DNA from: Octadecabacter antarcticus 307
GTDB lineage: Bacteria > Pseudomonadota > Alphaproteobacteria > Rhodobacterales > Rhodobacteraceae
Length of the DNA stretch: 64,000 nucleotides
Direction of reading: 5' to 3'
Assembly: GCF_000155675.2 (NCBI RefSeq)
Contig: NC_020911.1
Location: forward strand, 2,780,501-2,844,500
In this document: positions 26,924 to 35,186 of the stretch, piece by piece
Layout: every line of letters starts with the position of its first letter
Numbering within the stretch: position 1 is the stretch's first letter
The notes under the pieces: model-generated
What the model was told of the DNA's origin: nothing
The model's database searches: none
Seen by the model: the letters and a program-made list of their open reading frames with translations, nothing else
Program-made: the position numbers and the translations under genes

Positions 26924-27339
26924 TATGGGAACGCTGTAAAGGTAATCTCACCAGCCGACGTCAGCGACATTTCATATGTCGCCTCGCCGTTATGCGCGCC
27001 CGAATACTCAATAGAGCTCACCAAAAACGGCCCTTCGATGGTACCGAAATCAGGCACGATGACCTGAAAATCAGGTGTCTCACCATCGAAGAAAATCTCA
27101 CGCACCCGTTCGTCCGTGCTCTCGTCTTTGAACACACCCGACCCGCTGATGGACGCGGTTTTTACACCTGCACCACCCAACACTTCGCGCCAGCCACCTG
27201 TGCTGTCCAACGACGTCACATCCACGGTTTCCGCGTTGAAATTGATCCGCGTGGCCCGCAGGCCTGCCGCGGTTTCAAACAGGCCATCACCCGTCATATC
27301 GATCTTGATCAATAGATCCTTGCCATTTTGAGCTACCAT
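26923..27339 (-). CDS. GTA g9: major tail protein
   Basis: The 138-residue protein is the tail tube subunit. It shows GKDLLIKIDMTGDGLFETAAGLRA, then INFNAETVDVTSLDSTGGWRE, the typical phage major tail motif, and ends with GEATYEMSLTSAGEITFTA. Size and place match RcGTA g9. It follows g8 after 50 bp, one of the few real gaps in the cluster, so it may carry its own translation or processing signal. Confidence 0.94.
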   Translation of the reverse strand: MVAQNGKDLLIKIDMTGDGLFETAAGLRATRINFNAETVDVTSLDSTGGWREVLGGAGVKTASISGSGVFKDESTDERVREIFFDGETPDFQVIVPDFGTIEGPFLVSSIEYSGAHNGEATYEMSLTSAGEITFTAFP

Positions 27340-27389
27340 ATCGAATACTCCATAAGTGTTGAAATTAAATCATTCGGGATGCAGAATCA

Positions 27390-27800
27390 TCAGTCATCCT
27401 GCACAATAGCCTTGAACGTCAGATCAATGCGCCGCTGACCCGCGGTTCCAACCCGCACCGCTTTGGCGCGAAAGAAATTCAGCGCAATCAACGTACCGCG
27501 GTTTAGCGTCAACGCGGCATCCACCAACGCATCAGACACCGCCGCCGCCGCTTGTTTGGCCGTCGCAAAGCCCGCATTTTCCGTCACGACAGACACCGTG
27601 AATTCATGTGTCGCACCGCCACCGGTTTTGTCAGATCGGTCTTTGACCAACTCCGGCCCCAGCGCCACATAAAGCGCTGGCAACGTGCCCGTTGGGAACG
27701 CATCATAAATGTCTGATCCAACCAACGCTCCAAGCGCTGCGTCGGTCACAAGTGCTTGATAAACCGCTGTCTGCAATGCTGCTGAAACGCCATAACTCAT
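27390..27800 (-). CDS. GTA g8: tail terminator-like protein (DUF3168)
   Basis: The 136-residue product matches DUF3168, tail completion or terminator proteins. Blocks are MSYGVSAALQTAVYQALVTD, ALGALVGSDIYDAFPTG, and RRIDLTFKAIVQ at the end. I use ATG 27800, which overlaps the g7 stop (ATGA); the upstream extension to 27827 would lie entirely in g7. Confidence 0.92.
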   Translation of the reverse strand: MSYGVSAALQTAVYQALVTDAALGALVGSDIYDAFPTGTLPALYVALGPELVKDRSDKTGGGATHEFTVSVVTENAGFATAKQAAAAVSDALVDAALTLNRGTLIALNFFRAKAVRVGTAGQRRIDLTFKAIVQDD

Positions 27801-28132
27801 GCCACTGTCTCCTCTTGCGCGGTGCACATAAGGTAGTGCGCGTCCGGACCCTCCTCTGCCACAGCGAGGATCACGAACATGCGCAGACCATCGCGAAATC
27901 GCTGGTTGGCTTTCGGACGCGCGTCAGACCCCACAGGGGCGGCACGGACAATAATTTTGCACGCCACACGGCTGAGCGGGGCAGCAATGCCTGCAGCTTC
28001 ACGACCCGTGCGCGCAGTTAAATTGGCCCAAACAGTGCCCAATGCGGCCCACCCTTGCGTGTAACCACCGGCCCCGTCCGCGATCTGCGTCGGGGTTTCC
28101 AACACCAGTTGGCGGTTTAAACGCGGGGCCAT
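27797..28132 (-). CDS. GTA g7: head-tail adaptor (stopper)
   Basis: The 111-residue protein belongs to the phage head-closure/adaptor group (gp16/SPP1-like). It has LNRQLVLETPTQIADGAGGY (residues 4-23), then WAALGTVWANLTARTGRE and ends FVILAVAEEGPDAHYL. It joins the head connector g6 to the tail terminator. Its start overlaps the g6 stop (TGATG) and its stop overlaps g8. Confidence 0.92.
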   Translation of the reverse strand: MAPRLNRQLVLETPTQIADGAGGYTQGWAALGTVWANLTARTGREAAGIAAPLSRVACKIIVRAAPVGSDARPKANQRFRDGLRMFVILAVAEEGPDAHYLMCTAQEETVA

Positions 28133-28731
28133 CAGGCAGCCCCCCCGCCCAGCAACCGCAGCGTGCGGTAGCGTTCAATCAACGCGCTCACGCCAAAAGG
28201 CATGCAGCCGCCATCATACTGAATTTCATGGCGATATTCATAGTAATGCGCAGCCAACAAAAGCACCGCTTGGCGCAGGTCAGCTGGTAAATCGATCCAT
28301 TCGGGACCAAACCCTGCGAGCATGCGAATACGTGCCGTATCGGTCCGACCAATGCTCGGCAAACACGTATCAACGGCCGCCAAAACCGGGCGCTGCATAT
28401 CAGGCCGCAATTGGTAGCTGTTTGCATCGACAACCTCCTCGTTGTCCAAGCGGTCCAGCATGACGACGTCAAAGATTGCACTGATGGGCGCAATTGGCAG
28501 CGCCTGAGCGCCGCTGTCGCGCCACCGCGTCACCGACCAGCTAAAGGTGCGTTCTATCAACGCCTTACCTGTGCGCGCCTCAATCGCAGCGAGCGCCGAA
28601 CGCAGGAAACTCTCCAACAGATCATCCTGCAATCCATCATCGGAGAAGCCCGATCCAAGGCGCAGGTGTTCTTTGAAAAAGGCAACCGGCAACGCGCCTG
28701 TAGGCACTGTGGTTTCTTCTATCAACATCAT
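28132..28731 (-). CDS. GTA g6: head-tail connector protein
   Basis: With ATG 28731 the product is 199 residues, the normal length for GTA g6. It opens MMLIEETTVPTGALPVAFFK and contains the phage connector features FSDDGLQDDLLESFLRSALA and LRQAVLLLAAHYYEYRHE. A good ribosome binding site (GGAGAG) lies just before 28731. The frame is open up to 28866, but that part crosses a strong hairpin and has no homology. Confidence 0.92.
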   Translation of the reverse strand: MMLIEETTVPTGALPVAFFKEHLRLGSGFSDDGLQDDLLESFLRSALAAIEARTGKALIERTFSWSVTRWRDSGAQALPIAPISAIFDVVMLDRLDNEEVVDANSYQLRPDMQRPVLAAVDTCLPSIGRTDTARIRMLAGFGPEWIDLPADLRQAVLLLAAHYYEYRHEIQYDGGCMPFGVSALIERYRTLRLLGGGAA

Positions 28732-28763
28732 GGACTCTCTCCGAAATCGGATGGAAAAATTCA

Positions 28764-28854
28764 TAAAAACCCGGGCGCGTGCCCCCCGCATTGCTCGGAC
28801 GGAAGGAAGCAGCTGGACAACGCGAGGGTTAACTCGCGTAACGCACGCACCCGG
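28764..28854 (-). terminator. Large hairpin with T-run between capsid and connector genes
   Basis: On the minus strand CCGGGTGCGTGC (28843-28854) pairs with GCACGCGCCCGG (28771-28782), followed by TTTTT (28765-28769). Inside sits a second perfect hairpin ACGCGAG-ttaacc-CTCGCGT (28820-28839). It starts about 45 bp after the capsid stop. It may terminate part of the transcripts or protect the capsid mRNA, so that capsid protein outnumbers connector. Confidence 0.6.
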
Positions 28855-28897
28855 ACCCGAGGGCACCTCAAAAAGGCGCCCCCGTCCCCCTCAGCCC

Positions 28898-30085
28898 TTA
28901 GGACAGGCCGAACTTGAGAAGCTTGATCGCGCCGTAATCGGACACGGCACCACCAACGCGCTTGGTTGCATAGAACAACACATGTGGCTTGGCACTGAAC
29001 GGGTCACGAAGGACACGCAGATCAGGGCGTTCGGCCACGGTATATCCCGTGCCGAAATCACCAAACGCAATCGCCGTTGCATCGGAAGCAATGTCAGGCA
29101 TGTCTTCAGCGATCAGAACCGGATAGCCCAGCAAACGTGCGGGTTCGCCCGCGACCAGACCGTCTGACCACAAGAAACGGCCATCGTTGTCCTTCAGCTT
29201 GCGCACAGCCCCTGCGGTCTTGGAATTCATCACGAACGTGCCGTTGGCGCGGTATTCTGCACCAAGCGCGTAGACCAGATCGATCAGCGCCTCGGCACCT
29301 GCAAAATCACCGTCCGCACCTGACACTACGTAGCCGATATTGCCCCAGACCCAGACGTCATCGTCGACCTGTGGCACCGTCAAAAAACCAGTGGGCTTAT
29401 CGACGCCATTGCCGTTCACGAACGCCGCCGCTTCTGAGCGCGCAAACTTGTCAGCGATACGGCCTGCAAGCCATTCATCAATGTTGAACGCTGAATCGTC
29501 CAACAATCGCTGCGACGCTTTTGGCAGCGCAGAAAGCTCGTGCAAACCAATCGTAATACGATCAATCTGCGGCGTGCCAGTTTCGGCTGTCGGATCGTTT
29601 TCAGTCGCCCAACCAGCGCCCATTTCAGTGTGATCAATCAGCACATCATACGACGTGGCTTCCACGTTCACGACATTGGCGATGGCACGGATCGACGCGG
29701 TAGATGCCAGCGTCGATTGAACGAACGCAGACGTCTGCGGATCCACCAGATAGCCGCCATCAGCTGCCACAGCAGACGACAGCGATTTACCTTCCAGTTC
29801 AAGACCACGAAGCGCATCATCATCGCCAGACCGCAAATAGGCTTCAAACGCCTTCTGGTGCGGCGCTTCAACGCTTGCAATAGTGGCCAGCGCGGGACGT
29901 GCGCCAAAAGTCATAGATTTACGGTCAAGTTTGGTCATTCGGTCATCCTGCTCTTTCATCTTGGTTTGAATATCAGTCGTGAAGTCTTTGAAATCGGTTA
30001 CAAATCCTGCCATTGCGGACTTTAGTTCCTGGGCCGGAGAAGGCGTATCTTCCACGGCCCGAGCCGTAGCTTCGGGTTTGGTCAT
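28898..30085 (-). CDS. GTA g5: major capsid protein (HK97 fold)
   Basis: The 395-residue precursor has a charged N-terminal coiled coil (about residues 15-55, FVTDFKDFTTDIQTKMKEQ) that the g4 protease is expected to remove. The HK97-fold domain follows: GDDDALRGLELEGKSLSSAV, GGYLVDPQTSAFVQ, GAGWATENDPTAETG, and the C-terminal YTVAERPDLRVLRDPF. It is the most conserved GTA gene and its length matches RcGTA g5. It is followed by a strong hairpin. Confidence 0.97.
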   Translation of the reverse strand: MTKPEATARAVEDTPSPAQELKSAMAGFVTDFKDFTTDIQTKMKEQDDRMTKLDRKSMTFGARPALATIASVEAPHQKAFEAYLRSGDDDALRGLELEGKSLSSAVAADGGYLVDPQTSAFVQSTLASTASIRAIANVVNVEATSYDVLIDHTEMGAGWATENDPTAETGTPQIDRITIGLHELSALPKASQRLLDDSAFNIDEWLAGRIADKFARSEAAAFVNGNGVDKPTGFLTVPQVDDDVWVWGNIGYVVSGADGDFAGAEALIDLVYALGAEYRANGTFVMNSKTAGAVRKLKDNDGRFLWSDGLVAGEPARLLGYPVLIAEDMPDIASDATAIAFGDFGTGYTVAERPDLRVLRDPFSAKPHVLFYATKRVGGAVSDYGAIKLLKFGLS

Positions 30086-30123
30086 GTTCAGATCCTCTTG
30101 ATCAATGGGTGGAAACGCCGGCC

Positions 30124-30666
30124 TTAACGTTGGCCCAGCACGGCACGGGCATGTTCAAACACCCCTGCCAATTCACGCAGGGCACAGTCGGCGGGGTCAT
30201 CGCCCTTCGTCCCGACCCGCGCATCGGGAAGCATCGGGAACGTCACCAGTGACACCTCCCAAAGCTCCAACTCAGACAAAAGGCGACCACCTTTTGCATT
30301 TTTAGTGGCCCGCACAGTGCGGTAGCCAATAGAAAGCCCGTCGATGGCGCCCGCTTCGATAAGCGCGGCTGCTTCGCGGCCCTTTTCCACATCGCCCAGG
30401 ATGCGGCCCTTGACCCACAGGCCAGCGGCGTCCTCACGGACCTCGTCCCACACGCCGATCGGTTGCGCGGGATCATGCTGCCATAGCATTTTGACGCGCC
30501 CATCTTTGTCTGCAAGCCTTGCCAAAGACGCGCCGTAGGCCCCCGTCTCAACTACATCACCGCCTTGATCCGCCTTGCCGAACAGCGACGCATAGCCACT
30601 GATCTCAATGCCGTTCTCGACAGCAACACTGTCCCCGAGGGCGATAAATTTATGTTCCAAACTCAT
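30124..30666 (-). CDS. GTA g4: prohead protease (HK97 family)
   Basis: From ATG 30666 the product has 180 residues and is a phage prohead serine protease (U35). The catalytic His is in MLWQHDPAQPIG and the Ser in IDGLSIGYRTV. The N-terminal GYASLFGKADQGGDVV strand is typical of the family. The upstream in-frame extension to 30753 lies inside g3.5 and is not used. It trims the capsid N-terminus during head maturation. Confidence 0.94.
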   Translation of the reverse strand: MSLEHKFIALGDSVAVENGIEISGYASLFGKADQGGDVVETGAYGASLARLADKDGRVKMLWQHDPAQPIGVWDEVREDAAGLWVKGRILGDVEKGREAAALIEAGAIDGLSIGYRTVRATKNAKGGRLLSELELWEVSLVTFPMLPDARVGTKGDDPADCALRELAGVFEHARAVLGQR

Positions 30667-30677
30667 CTCAATTCCTT

Positions 30678-30896
30678 TCAGGGCATCAACACTGCAATCG
30701 ATTGGACAGCGTTTGCTAGCACCACACCAACCACGCCATACACCGCCAACCACAACCGCCGCTCCAGCCGCTCCATCATCAACTCAATCTTGCCAAGCTG
30801 GATGTTAATCTGTTTAAATTGCAGTGCCATAACGCGTTCCTGCGCCTCGATCCGCAGCGACGGACCGCACTCAAACGTTTCGCGCACATTACCCAT
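30678..30896 (-). CDS. GTA g3.5: small membrane-type head protein
   Basis: The 72-residue protein begins MGNVRETFECGPSLRIEAQ, has an amphipathic middle (MALQFKQINIQLGKIELMMERLERR) and one C-terminal hydrophobic segment (LWLAVYGVVGVVLANAV). Position between portal and protease and size match the small g3.5 gene of other GTA clusters. It overlaps the portal gene by 8 bp. Function is not known. Confidence 0.85.
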   Translation of the reverse strand: MGNVRETFECGPSLRIEAQERVMALQFKQINIQLGKIELMMERLERRLWLAVYGVVGVVLANAVQSIAVLMP

Positions 30897-32082
30897 CACC
30901 CACCTCAAGGCTCGGTAATCCAAGCAAATTTCGCTTCTCAGCGTCAGACAGGAACGCGGCCCCCGCAACCCGTTTCCACTGTGCATCGCGCTCAACCGAC
31001 AGCGCGGTCACCTGATCCAGATCCGGTTTAAGATCGAACCGCTCACCGGTGAAATCGCCCAGCCAATCAGCAATCGATCCAGCCACACGTGTCACCAATG
31101 GTAACACTGTTAAACGATAAAATGCACGGTTGGCTTCCTGATAATTCGCATAGGTCGCGTCCCCCGTCAGGCCCAGAAGCATCGGTGGCACCCCAAACGC
31201 AATCGCGATCTCTCGTGCCGCCGCTTCTTTGGTCTTCTGGAATTCCATGTCCGACGGGCTGAACCCCATCGGCTTCCAATCAAGCCCGCCTTCCAACAAC
31301 ATCGGACGGCCCACATTTTTGGCGCCCTGATGCTGCGTCTCCATCTCGCTCAGCAGACGGTCATACTGATCGCTCGACAGCTGGCTTTGCCCATCGGCAC
31401 CCTTGTAGATGATCGCACCCGACGGCCTAGCGGCATTGTCGAGCAACGCCTTAGACCAACGGCTTGCCGCATTGTGCACATCAAGCGCCGTCGCCGCCGC
31501 CTGCATCGGGCTCAACCCGTAATGATCGTCCTGCGGGTGGAAACTTTTGACATGGCAAATCGGGCTCGCACCCTCACCAACCGCAAAACGATGTTTGCGC
31601 CCACCAACCGTGTAATCATAAGCAATCGGCCATCCATCAGCACCTGGAACCAACGTCATCCGGTCACTCCGCAATACATGCAGCTCAAGCGGCGTATCTT
31701 CCCCGCCTACGGCCTCGACATAGCCGTTACCGGTCAACAACAACTGACCAAACAATGCCTCAAACAATTCTGCGCGACCTTGTGCTGCGTTCGGACGTTG
31801 GATCAAGTCCAACACAGGGTGCGTTTCATAGCGACGCTCACCGTCTTGCAACACTAGCGGCAAGGCTGCTGCGGCTTCGGCAATAATCTTTACCGCACGA
31901 AAGCCGACAGGGTTGCTGGTAAAGCCACTTCGCGTCAGTGTTGCAACGTCCCGCGCGCCCCAAACAGACCGACCCGCCGTGCCCCATGCCGCGATCTTGC
32001 CCGTTGCTGACGCCTTAACTTCTGGCACATCCATCTTGCCGATCTCTTGGCCAGCGTCCGTTCGCTTCAGAAAATCAAACAT
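30889..32082 (-). CDS. GTA g3: portal protein (HK97 family)
   Basis: The 397-residue protein forms the dodecameric portal through which DNA is packed. Family blocks include YTVGGRKHRFAVGEGASP, ICHVKSFHPQDDHYGLSPMQ, AASRWSKALLDNAARPSGA, and AFGVPPMLLGLTGDATYANYQEA near residue 300. Length is normal. It lies 134 bp downstream of the terminase gene, and this gap carries a CTTTCAAAGG hairpin. Confidence 0.96.
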   Translation of the reverse strand: MFDFLKRTDAGQEIGKMDVPEVKASATGKIAAWGTAGRSVWGARDVATLTRSGFTSNPVGFRAVKIIAEAAAALPLVLQDGERRYETHPVLDLIQRPNAAQGRAELFEALFGQLLLTGNGYVEAVGGEDTPLELHVLRSDRMTLVPGADGWPIAYDYTVGGRKHRFAVGEGASPICHVKSFHPQDDHYGLSPMQAAATALDVHNAASRWSKALLDNAARPSGAIIYKGADGQSQLSSDQYDRLLSEMETQHQGAKNVGRPMLLEGGLDWKPMGFSPSDMEFQKTKEAAAREIAIAFGVPPMLLGLTGDATYANYQEANRAFYRLTVLPLVTRVAGSIADWLGDFTGERFDLKPDLDQVTALSVERDAQWKRVAGAAFLSDAEKRNLLGLPSLEVGDG

Positions 32083-32216
32083 TTAAATCCCCTTTGGTGC
32101 CGCCCCTGACAGGCGTTCGATCCAACACGATGCAATTTCGACTAAAATTCTTTCAAAGGTGACAACCCACCGTTCGCTGGTCGCGCAACACCCTGCACAA
32201 GCCCGTGTTTATAGAC

Positions 32217-33617
32217 TTAAAGTCTGCGGATATGTGGTGCACGCCAGCGTTTGGCGGGCTCCAAGAACAAATCCGTCAACGCCCAAACCAGCGCATCCAC
32301 ACGGTCCGGTGACCCGGTCCCCGCATACCCCTGCGCCGTCATCTGGCACATCTCATCCTCAAGCTCACCCAGCCCAAACGCGTGATGCACGCGCCCCTGT
32401 TCATACAACGCCGCCACAGGCTCCGCGCGCATCGCCTTGCCTCGCGTCGCGTGGACCGCTCGGTACGACACCGACGGATCAATTGACCGCACAATGGCCT
32501 CAACCATCGCACCGCCTTGGTTTACTTCCGCGACCATCCGGTCCGCGCCATGGCGGTCCATCGCGGCAATAGCGGCTGCAGCCCACTCGTTCGGGCTAAC
32601 CCCTTGCACACTGGCATCCTCGATCACGTATATCTTCCAGCCCGATACAGGCCCTTGGCTGACGATCCCCGCGACCACGATCCCGCACGCATCCGACGTC
32701 GCATTCGCCCCCGCTGGCGGATCAACAGCCACAACAATACGGTCCATCTGCGGAAGCTTCGTCACATGTCCCGCCTCAAGGCGCGCAGATGACCACAAGG
32801 CCCCGTCCACGTCCGCCAACAAAACACCGTCCAATTCCTGACGCCCCAACCGCGTCCCGCAGTAGCGTTCCTGAACCTCTTGCAAAAAACTGTCCGCCAG
32901 ATATGCACGGTTGGCCTGCGTCGTCGCATGGGTGTGAACCGTACTTTTGCGTGCCATAAAATCTTTCAATATCTCAACATTTTTGGGCGTTGTCGTAACA
33001 CAGGCGCGCGGATTCGCACCCAAACGTAATCCAAACTGCATCATGTCCCATGTACTTTGCGCCTTTGGCCACTTCGCCAATTCATCGGCCCAAACCGCAT
33101 CAAACTGCGGCCCTCGCAAACGCTCTGGATCAAACGCTGAATACAATCGCGCCTCTGCGCCGTTCGGCCATATCAACAAATTGCGCCCAGAAATCCATTG
33201 CGGCCGACGATCCGGTGGCGAACACGCCAGTATCCCGCTGGTTCCGAACACCATCACCTCGCGGGCTTGCTCCATCGTTTCACCGATCAATCCCACATGT
33301 TTCGCGATACCGGGGTCGCGCGGACGCGACCCCTCCACCATTGACCGGACCCATTCGGCACCCGCGCGCGTCTTACCCGCGCCACGACCGCCTAAAATGA
33401 CCCAAGTCCGCCAGTCCCCCTCTGGGGCCAACTGATGGTCCAATGCCCAGAACTCAAACAAATAGGGCAGCGCCTTTAGTTGCGCGCCCGATAGATCGCG
33501 CAGAAACGCCTTACGATTTGCAACATCGGCGGATGCGACCAAGGCGGCACCCGATCTCACGTCTGAGGAGATTGAAATCAATGTCCCCTTCGGCGAGCCC
33601 TGTTCCATGTCTGTCAT
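32217..33617 (-). CDS. GTA g2: large terminase (DNA packaging ATPase/nuclease)
   Basis: The 466-residue protein drives headful packaging of random host DNA. The ATPase domain has Walker A in LGGRGAGKTRAGAEW (residues about 75-89) and Walker B in FDAVWADELAKW. The C-terminal nuclease domain has VVAVDPPAGANATSDACG with the first metal-binding Asp, and HATRGKAMRAEP. Its first 107 bases overlap g1 in another frame, as in other GTAs. It is full length, so packaging is probably possible. Confidence 0.97.
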   Translation of the reverse strand: MTDMEQGSPKGTLISISSDVRSGAALVASADVANRKAFLRDLSGAQLKALPYLFEFWALDHQLAPEGDWRTWVILGGRGAGKTRAGAEWVRSMVEGSRPRDPGIAKHVGLIGETMEQAREVMVFGTSGILACSPPDRRPQWISGRNLLIWPNGAEARLYSAFDPERLRGPQFDAVWADELAKWPKAQSTWDMMQFGLRLGANPRACVTTTPKNVEILKDFMARKSTVHTHATTQANRAYLADSFLQEVQERYCGTRLGRQELDGVLLADVDGALWSSARLEAGHVTKLPQMDRIVVAVDPPAGANATSDACGIVVAGIVSQGPVSGWKIYVIEDASVQGVSPNEWAAAAIAAMDRHGADRMVAEVNQGGAMVEAIVRSIDPSVSYRAVHATRGKAMRAEPVAALYEQGRVHHAFGLGELEDEMCQMTAQGYAGTGSPDRVDALVWALTDLFLEPAKRWRAPHIRRL

Positions 33618-33834
33618 TGAATTCTGTCTCTCTTTTCTGGCTCTCGGTGACGACTGAATTCAGCAACGCCATCTGCTTGGGCAGCAAAGCGACGTTGTCA
33701 TAGTCACCCTTCTGAAAAAGTTCGATGATCGTGTTGAGTGTTTGATTGATGTTTCGGTTAAGCTGCCTAGCCTCCTCGATACGTTCGGCAGCAGTTTTCT
33801 GCTCGGTGGATTCGCCACCGATTTGGTTGGTCAT
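33511..33834 (-). CDS. GTA g1: small terminase subunit
   Basis: From ATG 33834 the product is 107 residues, close to RcGTA g1. It has the conserved coiled middle EARQLNRNINQTLNTIIELF and KQMALLNSVVTESQKRE. The longer frame to 33963 would run into the promoter; AAGGGAGAT lies just before 33834. It is the first gene of the cluster and overlaps g2 by 107 bp. In GTAs this protein has lost specific pac recognition, which is established for Rhodobacter. Confidence 0.9.
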   Translation of the reverse strand: MTNQIGGESTEQKTAAERIEEARQLNRNINQTLNTIIELFQKGDYDNVALLPKQMALLNSVVTESQKRETEFNDRHGTGLAEGDIDFNLLRREIGCRLGRIRRCCKS

Positions 33835-34010
33835 AAGGGAGATCCCTTTCAGGTTGCTCCGCCCATGAAACAAAAACGAAACGGGCTCTGGGATTGCGCC
33901 CAAAGCCCGTGAAGCTTTCGTCCAGCGTATGACATTAATACGCCTAACTGCAGATTTAACCAAATATTACCAGCGCGTTAGCGTTCGCCACGTCAACCAC
34001 TCGTTAACCT
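33835..34010 (-). promoter_or_regulatory. Likely GTA promoter region
   Basis: These 176 bp lie between mltG and the first GTA gene, which point the same way. A hairpin GGGCTTTGGGC/GCCCAAAGCCC (33897-33911 area, with the pair GGGCTC... and ...AAGCCC) could end the mltG transcript. The GTA promoter activated by GafA in Rhodobacter should lie here, but I could not point to a specific site. Confidence 0.35.
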
Positions 34011-35186
34011 TTAGTTGTCGCCGAGTGCGTCACGTTCCGCTTCAAAGGCGCGGTAAATTGCGACGTTCGAATTGTGATCAGCCAGCGTCACCGCAAAATT
34101 ATGCCCATCACGCGGATCCAATGTCTTTGCTACGAAAAAGATGAAATCCGTGATCGCGGGGTTCAGCGCCGCCTGGATCGTGGCAGACCCGGGATTGGCG
34201 ATAGGGGTTTCAGGCAATCCAGAAATTACATATGTATTCCAAGGCGTTTCAGCGCGAAGCTCACTCTGTCGCAATCCTCGACCCAGCACACCACGTCCCT
34301 CGGTCACACCGTAAATGACCGTCGGGTCCGTCTGCAATCGCATGCCGAGGTTCAGTCGGTTCACAAATACCGATGCCACGTCAAACCGCTCATCTGATGT
34401 CGACGCTTCTTTCTCGATGATTGACGCAAGAATCAGCGCCTCTTGTGGCGATGACAACGGCAATCCATCTGCCCGCTGCGCCCAAGCCGCCGCAAGAATG
34501 CGGGCTTGTGCCGACTCCATCATTGCCAACAGTTCCGCCACCGAATCCCCGGGTTGCACTTGGTAGGAATCCGGGGCCAACGTGCCCTCAAGCGGCACAT
34601 CAGCGACCTCACCATCCATAAAGTCCAATGAGTTCAATGCCTGAACCACCTGCCAGCTGGTGACACCTTCGGCGATCACAACACGGTATTGCGTGTCATC
34701 AGCTGCGCGCGTTTCGGCGTAAGCCACGGGCGGTTCGTCAACCAGCGCGGGCTCGAAACTTGCCAATTCAACAAACCGCCCGGATGCGGGTTCCAATTCC
34801 CGGACCTGTGCTACCACACGGGTCACACCAACTCGGTACACAATTTCGGTACCGCAGGTGCTTTGCCCACCGCGTGTAACAATATCGACGATCTCGGCCA
34901 TCGACGACCCTTTGGGAACCAGAAAACTACCTGCCTTCAACAGCGACGCCTTGTCAGAATAATCCACGCCCATGCGAAAAATCGCCAGGGATGAAATTGC
35001 ATTTTGGTCCGCCAGATCATCGCTCACAATACGCATGTTGGATCCAGACCGAACCTGCACACAAATCGCCTGCTCCAACGGCCCCTCGGCGCTATATTCG
35101 TTGGTTCCCCAAACAATCACGCCGCCACCTAAAAACAGCGCGACAATCAGAAACGTCAGCGCGTTGGCCGCGATATGCTTCCACAT
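34011..35186 (-). CDS. mltG: Endolytic transglycosylase MltG
   Basis: The 391-residue protein is the membrane-anchored lytic transglycosylase that trims nascent glycan strands. It has an N-terminal membrane segment (ANALTFLIVALFLGGGVIVWG), a LysM-like region, and the YceG/MltG domain with the catalytic Glu in LILASIIEKEAS and the following TDPTVIYGVTEG and WNTYVISGLPETPIANPG blocks. It abuts fabF with no gap, an arrangement common in Rhodobacterales. Confidence 0.96.
   Translation of the reverse strand: MWKHIAANALTFLIVALFLGGGVIVWGTNEYSAEGPLEQAICVQVRSGSNMRIVSDDLADQNAISSLAIFRMGVDYSDKASLLKAGSFLVPKGSSMAEIVDIVTRGGQSTCGTEIVYRVGVTRVVAQVRELEPASGRFVELASFEPALVDEPPVAYAETRAADDTQYRVVIAEGVTSWQVVQALNSLDFMDGEVADVPLEGTLAPDSYQVQPGDSVAELLAMMESAQARILAAAWAQRADGLPLSSPQEALILASIIEKEASTSDERFDVASVFVNRLNLGMRLQTDPTVIYGVTEGRGVLGRGLRQSELRAETPWNTYVISGLPETPIANPGSATIQAALNPAITDFIFFVAKTLDPRDGHNFAVTLADHNSNVAIYRAFEAERDALGDN

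Noticed and set aside
19815..33834. Ordinary prophage
   Set aside because: Gene order, small size, very short tape measure and the absence of integrase, repressor and replication genes match a gene transfer agent.
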